From Ectocarpus siliculosus (lineage: Eukaryota > Sar > Phaeophyceae > Ectocarpales > Ectocarpaceae): a DNA stretch of 64,000 nt. Made by a program: the position numbers and the translations under genes. The notes beneath the pieces were generated by a model. The model ran no database searches, had not been told where the DNA came from, and was given only the letters and a program-made list of their open reading frames with translations. This document shows, in pieces, positions 45,735 through 59,400 of this stretch; the first letter of the stretch is position 1, and each line of letters opens with the position of its first letter. The DNA lies in assembly GCA_000310025.1 (NCBI GenBank), contig FN649726.1:919295-983294 (forward strand), in the 5' to 3' direction.

Positions 45735-47643
45735 CTGCGTGTCCAGCGTGTCAGAGTCACAAAACGGGCACAACCCACCTCTCAAAACGCTAGGGCTGTC
45801 TGGTACTACTGCTGTCCCCTCTATCCAGCTATTGGCGTGGTCTCGCTCCTTCTTCAAACAGCTGGGGAACGGCGGCATTGGGATGGCTCTCTTCCGCCCT
45901 TGTATTTTTTTTTTATACAACTGCCCGCCTCAGTATCTGGAAATCCGCATCTATCTCCGACATACGCGAAACCGCTACGCCTCCTGGTCGCTACTGACTC
46001 GTCGTGGAGCGCCGTAACTTGTACTCTTTCGACCCCCGCCCAAACGTCCAAGACGGCGTACATACAAACCAAGGATTTTCAATACAAGGGGAGCAGAGCA
46101 CTGTACCCCAGCCGTTGCCACGCATGTGTGAGGAAGTGGGCGGTCATCGCGTTGCACAGATCAGCCAGACGCGAGATACGGACGAACGGGATCGTCGTCG
46201 AAGAATGAATGTGCGTTGAGAAGGTGTTCTTCGTATTGAAGTGTGTAGACATTGTGCCGATTCTTTCGGAACATGCACATAAAGCACACACGCCAATTAT
46301 GTGACGTCTTGCAGGAAGCTTTCAGGACCAAACACGGTGGCACCTGGTTGTGTCAACTTTGGTTGTCTGTGATCTGGCAATCATCTGTCCGCGACGATTG
46401 GGGCGTAAACTACTGCTTGCTGTGTATCTGTAGACTGCGGGAGGACCGGCGTAGAGATTGCGGGCATACCCGCGTAGTGAACACGCTGCTTGTCACGTGG
46501 CGTTCATTCCCTGGGACGAAGGTGAACCACTGTGACTACCGGGTTCCACCGCTCTAACGTCGTTTTGTTCCCCGCCATTTTTTTCTGTTGATGCTGTGAC
46601 CATGCAGACCGCTCGCGATCACTGACACAGCAGGTGGACCTTCGCGGCACCGAGTAAATTGACGGTATGCTAGCCGTTGCTTCTTCCATGGATGCAGGCA
46701 GGTCGTGGGGACTCCTGTCTGCTGGCAGCTCGATGATACATACTACTACCAGGGTGAGGTATCGGTCGGACGTGAACTTGCGGATACCCCCACACCGTAC
46801 AGGAGACAGGATGGCATTAGGACCCGTATGCACCACGCACAGGCTGTTGGCTCTACTACCGTACACTGACAGCATCACACACGCATGCATGCACTCGTTA
46901 CCCCTGGAACAGCAGCATCCTCGTCCCAGTTGAATTCATGAGAATAGCTTGCATTTGCGAACACAAACTTGCCGGAGTGGAAGCTCAGATTTAAACTACC
47001 CTAGGGTACTGTCCGGTAACACCCTCATCGTGCTTCTATGTATCTTTTTGTCAACTACCGCCGAGAGTATGTACGATTCATTTTTCACGCTACTGTACAT
47101 CCTACGTTGAGGCCCCTTTCAAAGTTTGTTTGCCCAGGCGAGCACGAAACTCGTAGAGTTTTCCAGAGGTGCTAACGTGCTTGACACGATGTGGCCTACC
47201 GTAACAATGCCCTACCCGCCCTAGACCCGATCATATGGAACTATTCCCGTTGCCATGCATCCTAAGCACAGATGAGACCAAGCGTCGTGCGCACGTCAAA
47301 GTATTGGGACATATTGTCAAGGCGCGACGTTTCGTTGGAACTACAATACTTCGAAGGATATGGCTGGGTTGCTCCAATTGATCGAAATATACCCAGTTGT
47401 CTATACACATACACATAGACAGTCACCCAAAAGAGCAGCATGGAAGGGCCCCCGCATTAATAAACAGGCGGACACATATCTACCCCCCGCGATCAATTGC
47501 GGCGCTGCCGCGAGGAGCATACGGGGCCGAGAATCATCATTTACAAACGCTCGCGAAACGCGCTGTTTTTGTAGTTTCACCGATCGTCCGCCACGGCACA
47601 TGCCCCACGAAATTCGCAGGCATGGGCCCCCCCGGCATCGCCC
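45735..47643. other. Stretch with no firmly supported gene
   Basis: Several short ORFs occur on both strands. A minus-strand stretch near 46620-46880 has some protein character and could contain a 5' exon of the 43-46 kb gene, but no splice-consistent model emerged. Confidence 0.35.
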
Positions 47644-49785
47644 ATGGCGTACTCAGGGGAACGCCAGGCAGCGTCGCCGATGGCTCAGAACCTTGCCAGA
47701 CAACGGGGGTCGAAAGCACCGCGCCGTCGGCATTCCCAGGCACCACACCGAAGAACCGGGAGCAGCAGCATCGCCAGGGGGGGCGGCGGCGAAGCCACCG
47801 TCGTACAAACCGTAGTGTCTTCGGGAGGGGGAGCGAAAGCGAGTGGCGGTCGTCGAGACGCTGAAGGCACGGGTGTGGCCACGAGTTATGGCAGCGGCAG
47901 CAGCAGCGGCGGCGGCGTCGAGAGCAACATACATCCTCGATCCCAGGAGCGTCCTGTGCGGGACGCAAAAGGAGGGCAGCACGAGGCAACTACTAGAGCA
48001 AGCAGTGGCAACGGGGCGAGCAGCGGTAGTGGCAGAGGTTCAAGGGGGGTCGCCGGGTGCGGTGAAGCCTGGGGGGCAACATCGGTGACGACAGCTCGGA
48101 GTCCCTCTGAACGGGCACGCAGCGGCGGAGCAAGCACGGGGCGAGGGGGTAAGAGCTCGAACAGTCCAGAGGCCTGGGCATGGGCCGGAGGGAGCGGGGG
48201 GGCGGCTAGAGGGCGGGCAATGCTCAGCGCGTACGGCCTCCAATCCGACAAACACAACCCAACCTGCCCGCGAGGTACCCCTAGCGACAACGGTGTAGCG
48301 AGGCACGCACGCTGGCAACGCGATCAGAACGGAGGATGTTCGCGGAAGTTGGAGGGCGGTGGCAGCAGCAGTGGAAACGAAGGTGGCCGAAGAGTCGGAG
48401 GCGACGAAGAAAATGGCTGCACTGGAACGGCCGAATCACACTGCGCCGGTAGCGATGTTGATCTTGCTGGCGATGATACGTCGGGCCAAGCTTCGGCCGC
48501 TCACGTTCACAAGGTTTGTCGCGGTAAGGGTCATAAGCAGCGCCAATCTGTTGCTCCTCACCGAAGATCGACCGCGACTAGCGATAGATGCTCCTCCGGA
48601 GATTGCTCGTCTAGCTACGGGGATGCTTCAGCGGAATGCTCCATCGCCGGTGATATTTCTCCCGCACAGAAAGACCATCGAAATGCACCGGATGGATTCT
48701 TGGGCAACATGATGGCCACTGCCGCAAGCTTTCGAGAAAGTGCCAGACCAGCAGGAAAGAAAAGTGTCAATAATCACGCGCAGCCAGAGGTGTTTCTCGT
48801 GCCTCCTCGCGGTTCAACCGCGTCACCGCACCAATCCAATTGCTACGCTGCAGGCTCGGGACCGCCGGCCGTGGCAGCAACCTCCGGACACGTGGAAATC
48901 CTAACCATGGACGGCAGGGGCGGGAGCGCGGCACCCTTGCACCGACCGCAACTAAGCCTCAAGGCATCTTCTTCCGCTTCATACGCACCCGTCCTGCCCG
49001 GCCTTAGCACGGGGACAGGGGCAGGAGCTGGGGTGATCGATACCGCCGAGGTCGGTAGTGGAGACGGTGTCGGAGAGGGTGGCGGCAGCGGCGTGGCGGA
49101 GGATAGTCACAGCACGCCGCCGGTCTCGCGACAGCGGTCTCACTCCCACCACTCCCCCTGGCAGGCCAGGAAGCAGTCTAGGGGCCTCCCGCGGAGCAGA
49201 GGCGGGGCGGGAGTCGGCCGCCACCACCACCACTCAGAGGAGCGCCGGCTTTTGGAGAAAAGGCCGTCGTCAGGGTCTACGGCGGGGAGGCTAGGCTCGT
49301 GCTTTTCTTCAGAATCGACGGAAAGGGCCACGCCGTTCTTCTCCTCTCCTAATTCTGCTTCGGCGGCGGCCGTTGCGGGTGCTGCAAGTGAGCCGAAACA
49401 CGACTGCAGTAGCACCGCCAGCGCGGTGGTGGCGCGGAGGCAGCAGCAAGGAGGGGGCGAGCGTAACCCGTTCGATCGGCTTCTCCATCCACGCCATCAT
49501 GACGGCGAGAAGGCCTCGTCTTGTCCTTCCGCTGCAGGCGGCGGCGCGGTTGCGGCCGCACCTCACTCCGAGCTGATCGACCGCTTCAAGATGGCTACCA
49601 GACCCACGTCGCGCCGGGGCACCCGCAAGCAGGGAGGCGGAGAGGGCGAATGCGCCCCCGAGCCCGCGTTCTGCCTCTTCAGTCGGGGGGGTGTTGTCGG
49701 CGGTAGCGCTGCCGGGGGTGGGAGAGGGCGGGGCGCCGAGGAGGAGGAGCGGCGGAGAAGTAGCAGGGAGTATGGGACGCATTGA
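47644..49785 (+). CDS. Long Gly/Ser-rich ORF of unknown function
   Basis: 713 codons without a stop, in GC-rich DNA. Composition is dominated by Gly, Ser, Ala and Arg, with a His run (GRHHHHSEERRLLEK near residue 530) and short complex islands such as DGFLGNMMATAASFRESARP and SELIDRFKMATRP. No domain, signal peptide or membrane segment is seen. So long an open frame is unlikely by chance, and brown algal proteins often have such long disordered exons; but frames in simple GC-rich repeats can stay open without coding, and no flanking exon was found. Confidence 0.45.
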   Translation: MAYSGERQAASPMAQNLARQRGSKAPRRRHSQAPHRRTGSSSIARGGGGEATVVQTVVSSGGGAKASGGRRDAEGTGVATSYGSGSSSGGGVESNIHPRSQERPVRDAKGGQHEATTRASSGNGASSGSGRGSRGVAGCGEAWGATSVTTARSPSERARSGGASTGRGGKSSNSPEAWAWAGGSGGAARGRAMLSAYGLQSDKHNPTCPRGTPSDNGVARHARWQRDQNGGCSRKLEGGGSSSGNEGGRRVGGDEENGCTGTAESHCAGSDVDLAGDDTSGQASAAHVHKVCRGKGHKQRQSVAPHRRSTATSDRCSSGDCSSSYGDASAECSIAGDISPAQKDHRNAPDGFLGNMMATAASFRESARPAGKKSVNNHAQPEVFLVPPRGSTASPHQSNCYAAGSGPPAVAATSGHVEILTMDGRGGSAAPLHRPQLSLKASSSASYAPVLPGLSTGTGAGAGVIDTAEVGSGDGVGEGGGSGVAEDSHSTPPVSRQRSHSHHSPWQARKQSRGLPRSRGGAGVGRHHHHSEERRLLEKRPSSGSTAGRLGSCFSSESTERATPFFSSPNSASAAAVAGAASEPKHDCSSTASAVVARRQQQGGGERNPFDRLLHPRHHDGEKASSCPSAAGGGAVAAAPHSELIDRFKMATRPTSRRGTRKQGGGEGECAPEPAFCLFSRGGVVGGSAAGGGRGRGAEEEERRRSSREYGTH

Positions 49786-52110
49786 TTGAAAGACGGTAGC
49801 GATGGAACTTGTAGTAACACGTGGGCTGTTCGATACGAAGGACTGGTTAATATGGACACCGCGGGCGGGGGGTTGTAGTTGATGGTGGAAGCGACTCTCT
49901 CAGGCACCGGCGGCATCGTTGGGCTCAAATATAGGCCGTCCATTCGACCATCGGTACTACATCGATACCCCCATCCGGGCGCGTATTTTGTCGCGCGGCG
50001 GGGTGAGGTAATGACAGGAAGGACACCCTTCCAAAGACCAAGCTTTGTGTACACACTTTCAACGCAATCTCCCCGGGATGATCCAGAGGGGAGAGGAATG
50101 CCTGTAGGTGCATTTATGAACGCGGCGTTCCTTAGTAATTCGTACCATGTAGTGAATCCACCCAATTGAGCCATGTGTGTACTGTATGCCCAGCAGCTGA
50201 CGCAAAAGCTCCACCCTCATCTCGCCACCATCGGGAACAGTCGTGTTTGTTGTATTCCTCAACCAGAGCGTCGCCAAGCCCCAACAAAGAACTTGCGACG
50301 CCACCGCTACCCGTACATGGCGTGCTGAATCGACTTCTTATCCTGCCGCTCCAGTCGCCTATCCTGCACTGTTAAAAACGGAAACGACGGGTGGGTTGAA
50401 CCGAACTGATGCATCACACAACTATACAACAGTGGAGGAGGCTGTTCATATGGGACAAAGGTTCGGCGGCCATAGAATCCCGACCAATCGAAATCATTGA
50501 AAAACAGAGCTGTTGAATATCCTATCCGGCGAAAAGCTCGTGGCCGGCTGCCTACTCGTGTGGGCAACCAAACCAACACGCCAGACCAGTACCAAGCCCC
50601 CTCAACTTGCGGTTCAGAACCGCACTGGGTCCGGAAAATGGAAATCGTGGTGTTCATTCGCGTGCTGAGTAGAAATACACGTCCACTATTCACATCCTGA
50701 GACAAGTCTCTATCATCGCCCAAACAATTATTACGATTGTAGGAAGGAATGAACCGCATGGATGGGTGTAATGAGCGTGTAGTAGTAGGTGGCCTGCTCG
50801 TGAAGGGCGAAAAAATACTTTTCATATATATAGGTTCATATATATAGGCTTCAAATCGGCTCACAAACTGGGGGCCTCGGTCGAAGGGAGCGGCGAGTAG
50901 TCGTATTGAGTAGATTGAGACCTATCGGTTGACGAATCGAATGAGTTCGATGCTTCCCCCCTCTTAATACACGGAACCTTCGATCTCTTTTTGTCTTGGC
51001 GTCCGAGAGAGTCAGGGTCAACGTCGGAGTGACGGGGAGCGCAAGACCCTGTGTCCACGCTCTCCCGTGCACAGCACCGCACGGAACACGACAACTGGAA
51101 CAAGGGGTCAAAAACCGGTATACGGATAAATTTGTACTTATCCAAGTGGGCAGCATCCCGTCCAAGAAGCACCCAGCAGATCAGCTACGAGGGGAGAAGT
51201 CCGTTTGGATTTCTCGTGCTGACACATCGCATAAATCCTCAAAAGCTTGGCCAGACGCCGAAACGTCGTGGGGAGACCTGATCCAAATACCTACAAGCCT
51301 GCCCCAAAATATCCGCCGACCCGACGCAAAAAACATTGATTAAATTACATACGATTGACACTATTTTGGCGAATGTGTGGTTTGCGTGTTGGTGACCAAA
51401 TTGCCACGACCAGAAATCAGAATAGGGCACAGCACAAAAAGCCGATCCAGCAAGAAAGCAGTCCGGCTGACACGCATCCCTGGCTAAAGCGGAGGGACAA
51501 AACCACATCGAAAGAGCAGCAGCAACAAATGAAGATCTGCTCTCGTTGCCTCCCCATCTCGGATGAAGCAAAAAAAAAAAAATCGCCGCAAGCATGGCCA
51601 TCAAAAACAGAGAACTTAGACAAAAACATACAGCTATCGAGACCGACGAGATGCTACCAACTATACAACCACACGATGACGATCAAGGGAAGGACAAACG
51701 CTACATACCGGCACTACTGCCACAAACACGATAACGCAACGACACGATTCATATGCATATGTGCCAGCTATTCATTTCATACACGGTATCATGTCATTCG
51801 GCCAAGTCCTTGCCACCTTGCAAGACACAAACCAGTTTATTTGTATGCATAGTCTTGATCACGGGCAACGTACGGCGAGCGGCGCGCAAACTGACACGTG
51901 CAACTTATTGCCTCCTCAACACTAATTAACCTCCGAAAATAACAGTCGTCCTATCTACTTCCCATCCCACTTCCAACTACTCTGGACGCCAGGGACGATA
52001 CTAAACCTCGCGGCACACCGCTGTTGGGAGTGGGACCCAGCCGGACATCCTTAAGTAGTGCCTAACAACAAACGGGGACACAGATATAAAATCCTAGATG
52101 ACATGTCCAC
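49786..52110. other. Stretch with no firmly supported gene
   Basis: Only short ORFs in conflicting frames. TTCATATATATAGG is duplicated in tandem near 50820-50850. No splice-consistent exon was found. Confidence 0.4.
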
Positions 52111-52380
52111 CCGGGCAAATCAGACGCAGCGACGACGCTCTCTCCCTGGTCAATCAGACGCGGTGATGACGCTCTCTCCGGGCCAATCAGACGATTTCTC
52201 CAGGGCCAATCAGAGGCAGCGATGACGCTCCCTCCTGCGCCATCGCCAATAGAAGAAGCGACGACGCCCTCTCCTGGGCCAATCAGAAGCAGTACCGACG
52301 CTCTCTCTTTCCCCGGCCAATCAGATGCCATCTCCCACGCCAATCAGACCCTCTCTCCCGGGCCAATCAGACGCAGCAGA
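52110..52380. repeat. CCAAT-rich minisatellite across the calpain 3' end
   Basis: About nine degenerate units, spaced about 25-37 bp, carry the core CCAATCAG (exact at about six sites, e.g. within GGGCCAATCAGACG) followed by GACGCTCTCTCC-like text. The last unit overlaps the final codons and the stop of the calpain gene on the other strand. Confidence 0.85.
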
Positions 52381-55300
52381 TGAGGCCGGTGCACTTCCTC
52401 CCCTTGCGGGTGGTCTCCTTGCTCTTCGTGGGGCAGATGACGTGCTTGCACCCCCGGCAGAGGCACCAGTACCCAAAGCATCCGCCCAGGCAACCGACGC
52501 ACGGGCCGGGGCACCCCAGGTCTTCGTGAACGTCGAGGGCGAGGTCCGAGGCGTCGGTGCTGCGCGAGCAGATTGTGATCTCCATCCATACCTGCGGTCG
52601 GGTCGGATCGGGCGTGTGGTGGAACACGTCGCAGCAGTTGGGGCTCCGTAATCTTGCAAAGATGGCGAGCGTGGCCGTCAGATTGAAAGGGCGCGGCGAT
52701 CCTAAAAAAACAACAAACTCTCGTGCGTGTACAGGCACAGTACAAGGTACAAGCATATCTCGGGTGCGGTGTGGTCCAACACAACACAGCAGTGGAAAAA
52801 CCGGAAATCTGAGCGCTGAAAGCTCGCACGGGGCGTGCGTGCGTCGCTGCTAGATTGGACAGATACCGGTCCCCGAAACACGCAACTCGTTCGCGTCCAT
52901 GAACATCCGTGGCGAACAGGAAGACATTCATGCGTTCTCGCACATTACCGGCGACAAGGGTGGTCGTGTGCAGCCTGGACTACATGTGGGAATTAACAAT
53001 TTTTCCGGACTCTAGGGTTATGTAACGACAACGTTTGTGCGGGTTGACACTTTTCGACAGAACATCAACAAATCGAACCTTTTCGGACATGAACGGGTGA
53101 AGCTATGAGGGAACACCCTCGAAAAGTACCACCGATCTGATCTGCGAACAGATTTCAAGCAACAAAGATTGTTCCAGAATTTGCAATGACCTGGCATAAC
53201 ACAAACAACGATCGGACAGCAAGCAGAACAAAAAAAAGAGTCACCTCACGGAAGTCTTCCCAGCACATCCAGAATGTACCGTCGTTGTCGTTGTTCTCGT
53301 GCCCCACGGCGACCTAGGGTACAGAGCCAAATGTCACCCACAGAGAGGGGGGGGGGAAACACGGGAGTTAGGCAACGTTTTTAAGCCGAAGCGCTGCCAC
53401 ACCTGTAGTAAGAGGGAAACGTGAGCAATGCTGACATCGGCACACGACAACAACAACCAGCGACAATTCAGCACCAGAACCAAATTCGATACTGTACCGA
53501 AATGCTATTGGCACAAGAGAGACGAACCCATGAAGCAGACATGAATGCATTGTCTGTCGTTTTCAGTCCTGCGGGAACGGCCAGCAAGCCTCAAAGAGTG
53601 GACAAGGCATGGGGGGGCAGTCAATATTCTCCTCTACTCCCCCATCACAACGCCCACGTAGGTGGGTGAGAGCCCGATCACGGGATGGCTACGAAGACGG
53701 AATCTTATGAAGGGGGTATCGCCCCAGTCAAACTCCACACTGCAACGGTTATGGAAAACCGCAGCCGTGCCGCGCACTCACACTGATGAGCGGGGAAGTC
53801 TTCCACTCCGATGTGCCGTCCGCCCAGCGCCCCTTCCACTCCCCCTTCTTGCCCTGGGAGAGGAAGAGAAGCAAAAACACAGCAGAACGTCATGAAACAG
53901 GAAGCATTGAGGACAACCCCAGCTTAGAGTTTTCTCTTTCGCTCGGTTTGAGTCTCTAGATAGAGCCTGCACCAAGCGACCGGGTTTGTCACCCTTCGGT
54001 GCACGCCTAAAAAAAGCAAGTAACAAGGGAGTCCATCCTTGTACATTCATACAACAATAGACACGGTGCAAAAACACACATATTCACAGACGACGACACA
54101 ACCAACACAGATGCCACGGATGTATGTCCACGCTTGCTATCAAGCAATAAGAGTAGTAGCCAACGACGTCCGAACTAAACAGTGAGAACATGAACGATTT
54201 CAACAGAATCCACACATCAATAGGAAAGGCTACATAACAAGGTTCGATGCGAAGTCGATACAGGACGCCACCCCCGTTCAAACTCCAGAGACTCAAAATT
54301 CTTTTACCCAGAACTTTTTCGGGTCCGTTAAAAACACTAAATAGTCGCACATGAATAGCCCGAACAAAACAGTACATAGCGCGCGTGACGTGCGACAATG
54401 GCAAATACAACCAACCAGAAGCGAAAAGTCTAAAAACCTGCAACTGTGGCAGTGACGAACACAACCACCAACTACGGGCGGCCGAACGTAAGGAGTACGC
54501 TGTAGCCCAGGGAAGGGTAAATGTCTACTATCAGAAACCGGTACGTCCAAATCAATTCAATCAACTTGCCTTCCTGCCATGTTTTCGCCTACCCGCTAGG
54601 CACGGTAGACAATCAAACCAACCGCGATCCACACCCCTCCCTCTCCTTTTGTTCTAGTTTCGGCTCGGCTTCAACAAACGATCTCGCCCACGGTATCTAC
54701 CCGTCGTCACGGCAGCGAATCAAACCAACGGAGAATGTTCACGCCAAAATATTTTTCGTCTCACCCACGGGTTGCGAATCTGAATGAGCTGCTCCCCGTG
54801 CATGTCGATGGCCCTCATGATGGAGTACGCGTGGTTCTCGATTAACCCGTCCTTGCGCACTCTCTCCGACTGAGGGACAGCAACGGGCAGGTAAAATACA
54901 TCCGTGTGAACTCCAATGCCTAAAGCGCTTCGCCCTTTTTATAGGCTACATGCCAACGATGATACGTTTTGGCACCTGCAAAGAGCCTAGGCGCTACGGC
55001 AGCAGCGGTTACGTCTAGCTACACATGAGCCGATGCTTTTCTCGCCCAGCCCATCAACTCCACGTGCTCGGGTGCAACAATGCGGCACCCACCGGTAGGT
55101 TTCGATGTCAACGTATGTACGCATGCACGTGTGTACCACGTCCTATTCTCGGAAGCCACGAAATTTCCGAATCAGCAACTCCCAAATGGCTACACGAGGC
55201 ACTTGTCGGCTTGCCACCACTAGCGCGGTTTCGCTGGCAGAACCACTACCCCTGTTGTCACTGCCATCGGCAGTGCCATCACGAGGTAGCGTACTGCATG

Positions 55301-56390
55301 CTGCTAGCTGCAGCCGCTACCTCAAGGCAAGAAGAGCTTACCACGGGGCCCGTGATGCTGCAGCACATGGCGCCCTTGCGACCTTGCGCGTACGTCAGCA
55401 GCACCCCCCAAAACTTGTCGCTGCGTCATGTGTGCACGTTTGCGTTGTGGTGCGAGGAGGTCAGAGAACACGCGCACGAAGCATACAAATCACGAAACAC
55501 ACCGAGTATTGGGCGGAAAAGGAGGCCCCGACAAATTATTAAAGCCCACATGCACCAAACAGCAGTTCTCGGCTTGCGACCAAGCCATCGCATCGGGGAT
55601 GGACAAAGATCGTGCGATACTGTGTATTTCTTTGTTCCTTTGCCATGTTTCTTTTGCGGGGCGGTAGGATCCAGAGTTCGGCAAACTCCAGAACACGTAC
55701 CTAGAGGCCGGCTCAAACTGTGACACCAATCCAGCAGCAACGCCAGTAGTGAAACGACACCCGAACACTGACACAGGCATCCCGGAACGAAACCTTGGCG
55801 CGACACTGCTTGTCGCTTCTCTGCTACGTCACTGCTCAAAATGCCGATTCCAGCCACCACCGCTGTTGACGGAACGGCAGGCTGGCGCCAACACACGGCG
55901 TGAAAGGCACACGCACTTGTCACCCGGCACTTACGTACAACGCCTAACTCTTACCTCCTTGAAACAGTTAAATGCCACGCGTATTATTCACCCTAGTCAT
56001 ATGCGTACCCTCTAAACATCAAACGTTACTTCATATGTACTTGCAACCAAACGTTCGTACGACGCCATGAAGATCATTCACAACGCATGCGACAGACACG
56101 CAGAGCGCAGCCTATCGTTGCAACCTTCTCACCTCTCGTGGACCTCCTCGGTGCCGACGCTGGAGGCGTCGCGCTTGTTGTCCGCGGAGGGCTTGAACAG
56201 AAACTCGTAACGCCTCCACTGACCAGGCTTTCCCGGTCGAGCCGATTTCAAGCGCCTATCGTACGTATGGCAAACACACACACGGGGCCCCAGTTAGTGG
56301 CATTTCGAAGTATTTTTGTGTTTTCAACAGCACTAAGACTGACGTCTTTTCATTGGTCAGCCGGTTAGCGCGGTCGATGCAAAAAATAAA

Positions 56391-56428
<38 letters not shown>

Positions 56429-59400
56429 ACCAGTGGAGTAAACATACGCCAACCCGGACCTTGACAAGCATACCATTGTTATCGGAACGTTGCCCTTCAC
56501 GGTAGCAGCCGGGAACAAGGCAAAATGATTGGGCAAAAGTTGATTTTCTCCGCCTGTTATCGTCATAACAGTTGACAGTCGTTGATCCGTGTTTAGTACC
56601 TCCTCCTTTTCATACCGTTCAAAAACAAAACCAACAAGTTTCCGTCATCATAAACGAAGTCAAAACTTGGTGCAGAAGTGTTGAGTTGTTGTGGCTGTTG
56701 CTGCTACTGCCGTTGTCTACGCCTTTGCCGTCATTGTTATTGTTGTTGTCGGCCCATCTACTAACGGGGCTTCTCCTTTTGGTACACATTTGACGTGTCG
56801 GCCGGGGTCACGGAGGTTAAAAAATAAAAAAAAGTCACAAGACAAAATCTAACGGTTCGCTAGGAACATAGTTCTCGTTTCACCTGCATCAACAACAGTG
56901 AGGGGAATGGCCTACAGAGCAGCAGTTGCACGAAGTCACCTGAACGTCCACACGTGGTTCCCCGTCAGAACCTTGAGCCCCCAGGCCTCGAACCCTCCGG
57001 CGATGTTCGAGTAGCTGCCGCAGAACCTGCCAAGAAACCAACAAAAAAGAGCCAACGATTCGGTTAACTCTTGCCACAACCCACCAAGCTACCCTAAAAA
57101 AAACTTCCAACATCAACGTGAACAAACAGGCGTCGACAGCCAACAACAGCAACAGCATCAGAACGGCCCTCGCGCCGCTCCTTTCGTGCCTACTGAGAAC
57201 TTGAAAGGGACGCAGATCTCGGGGGGGGGGGGAAGCGAGATGCTGCCTGTACGAGTTATCGAATATGATCAAGTTCGATAAAGCCATGTACTACAGTCGG
57301 CTTAACGCCCGCGAAAAAACACCGGAAAAAATGACGGAACACTCAAGAGATCACGGCAGGAGCAGCTACAACAACATCGCCATCAACACCAGCCCATCAA
57401 TCACCACGACCACTGCTGCCAAACATATACAATCGAAATTGTCCCCGGCAGGGAAGAAGCTTGGGGCTGTGTGGCTGTACGCAACAGCACCATTTCACCG
57501 CAATCAACATGGGGAGACATGGAACATGTCCCGAATCGAATCGTGCATGCTTACTTGGCGACGGCCTTCTCGAGGAGTACGACCCACAGCTCCTTCCCGT
57601 TGGGCTTTGCGAAGATGGGATTTCCGTGCCTGGTCGGGATGTTGTCGTCTACCGTGATGGTCCTCCACCTGTCCTGCGTGATGTCGAAGAGGCGCACCTT
57701 GTACTTGCCCCTTCACAACAACAGAAAGGCACAAGATCAAACACGCACACAAAGACAAAACAGGCGTTGCGTTGATCACACGTCGTCATTTCGTTTTTGT
57801 GAAACTCGTACATACTGACGGAAGGGAACCTAGGAAGCACCCCAAGGGAACCCAAGAACATTTTACACATGGCAACCGGAGTAGAGCCCACATATGCAAC
57901 ACGAAGTCAAGCGCTAGGAGGCGTCCACCTCGACCCTATAAAGACAAACAAGGTTCAATACGGGAGGGGGGTCGTGACAGCAACATGATACAACATTTTC
58001 TCCGACATGCATGCATTAGCCGAGTCACAACAGCAGCACCCCCTTGTCACAAGGCCTCGCAGGCATAGAGGCGAACAACCACAAACCTCACAGCTAAATA
58101 GGCACGCAGCGTCAACCCCACCTCCCCGCACATTTCCCAATTCTTGCTTGCCTGTAGGAGCGTTCGCTGTTGCCAAAGAGCTTCTTGATGGCGCCAGGCA
58201 TGGTGCCGGCCAGGGTCGCCATCGCAGCAACCAGCCAGCAGTCGCCCAGAGCCCCCTGCTTGACGTCTTCGGCCTTAACGCCCTGTATCAGCAGGGAGTT
58301 CGACAGGGGAGAAGAGACAGGGGGTACAGAGAGGAAGCGTAGGTGGGTTTCGTGTTTGATCGAAGGCGAGCGACGCGAACACTTCTCGACAAAATGAACC
58401 TCAACTCGCCAAACTGTTGGAAACAGAGAATGTTCCCTGCAGCCGCAATTCTCCTATCTTGGCGCTTGGTTGGGCTCGAACGACTTACCCAGCAACAACC
58501 AACTGCTGTGGATTGTGAAGGAAGACAGTAGATGTAAAACCTCGTCGTCGTGAACATAGATTTAAACAAGCACGTCAGAAGAAATAGGGACTCCATGATC
58601 CTCTGCGGGCAGCACAACGGCGAGAACATGGATAAAAGCACGAACACCAATTCTTAGTTCACCCCAGAGGTTGTGCGAGCCTGGCGAACGCCCTAACACC
58701 ACGGCCTGCGTGTCTGTCCTCCCGATCACGCCCCCCCCCCTGCGCGGCCGTCTCGAAAATCGCACAAGAAAACAATTCCCACTACGTATATACCATGCAA
58801 ACACACGGATTACATACCTTGTTGAAGAGGTGAAACGGCTCGTCATCATCGCGGGCCTTTATCAGGTCAGCACGCTTCCACTCCACCCCGCCGCCAGCCG
58901 CCTTAAACTTGTGGGTCAGCTCCTTCCCGATCGACTTGTCCGTGGCAGGGAAGCTCTGCTTGCGAAGGTCATTGAGGCACATATCGTGTAAACTTGCAAA
59001 ACATCGGTGCGGTATGCACATTTTAAAGCATAGGTGTGGAGGGAGCCCCGACTCGTGTGGCAGAGTGGGATGGGAGAAGACCAGACGGCGGAATCAACAA
59101 GTGGAATGAGCAAAACATCCAATATTTCGACGCACAAAGCGGGGTGCTCGAACTCTTTAGAAAATAACTAGGGCGAACCACTTACGATGGATCTTGACAA
59201 CAACGAGTGTGGATCATGGCGAGAGCGAGTACGATGGTCGACGATTGCCCGGACACGTGGCGTAGGCTTGATAGATAAAGGGTTGCTCGTGGCGTTGCAA
59301 CGATATTTATGAGGACGCCAAATGAAACAAACAATTCTTTGCATGAGATCGACCGTACTGCAAGAGCGCCACAATCTCTTTGGAGCTGATCGGCTACACG

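Noticed and set aside
52344-52943. Overlapping minus-strand ORFs in other frames at the calpain 3' end
   Set aside because: Only one frame gives the Cys-rich tail and a family-like LALDVHEDLG segment; the others are shadows.
55025-55723. 232-codon plus-strand ORF
   Set aside because: It overlaps, antisense, a calpain exon (55420-55342) with clear family motifs, and has no recognisable domain.
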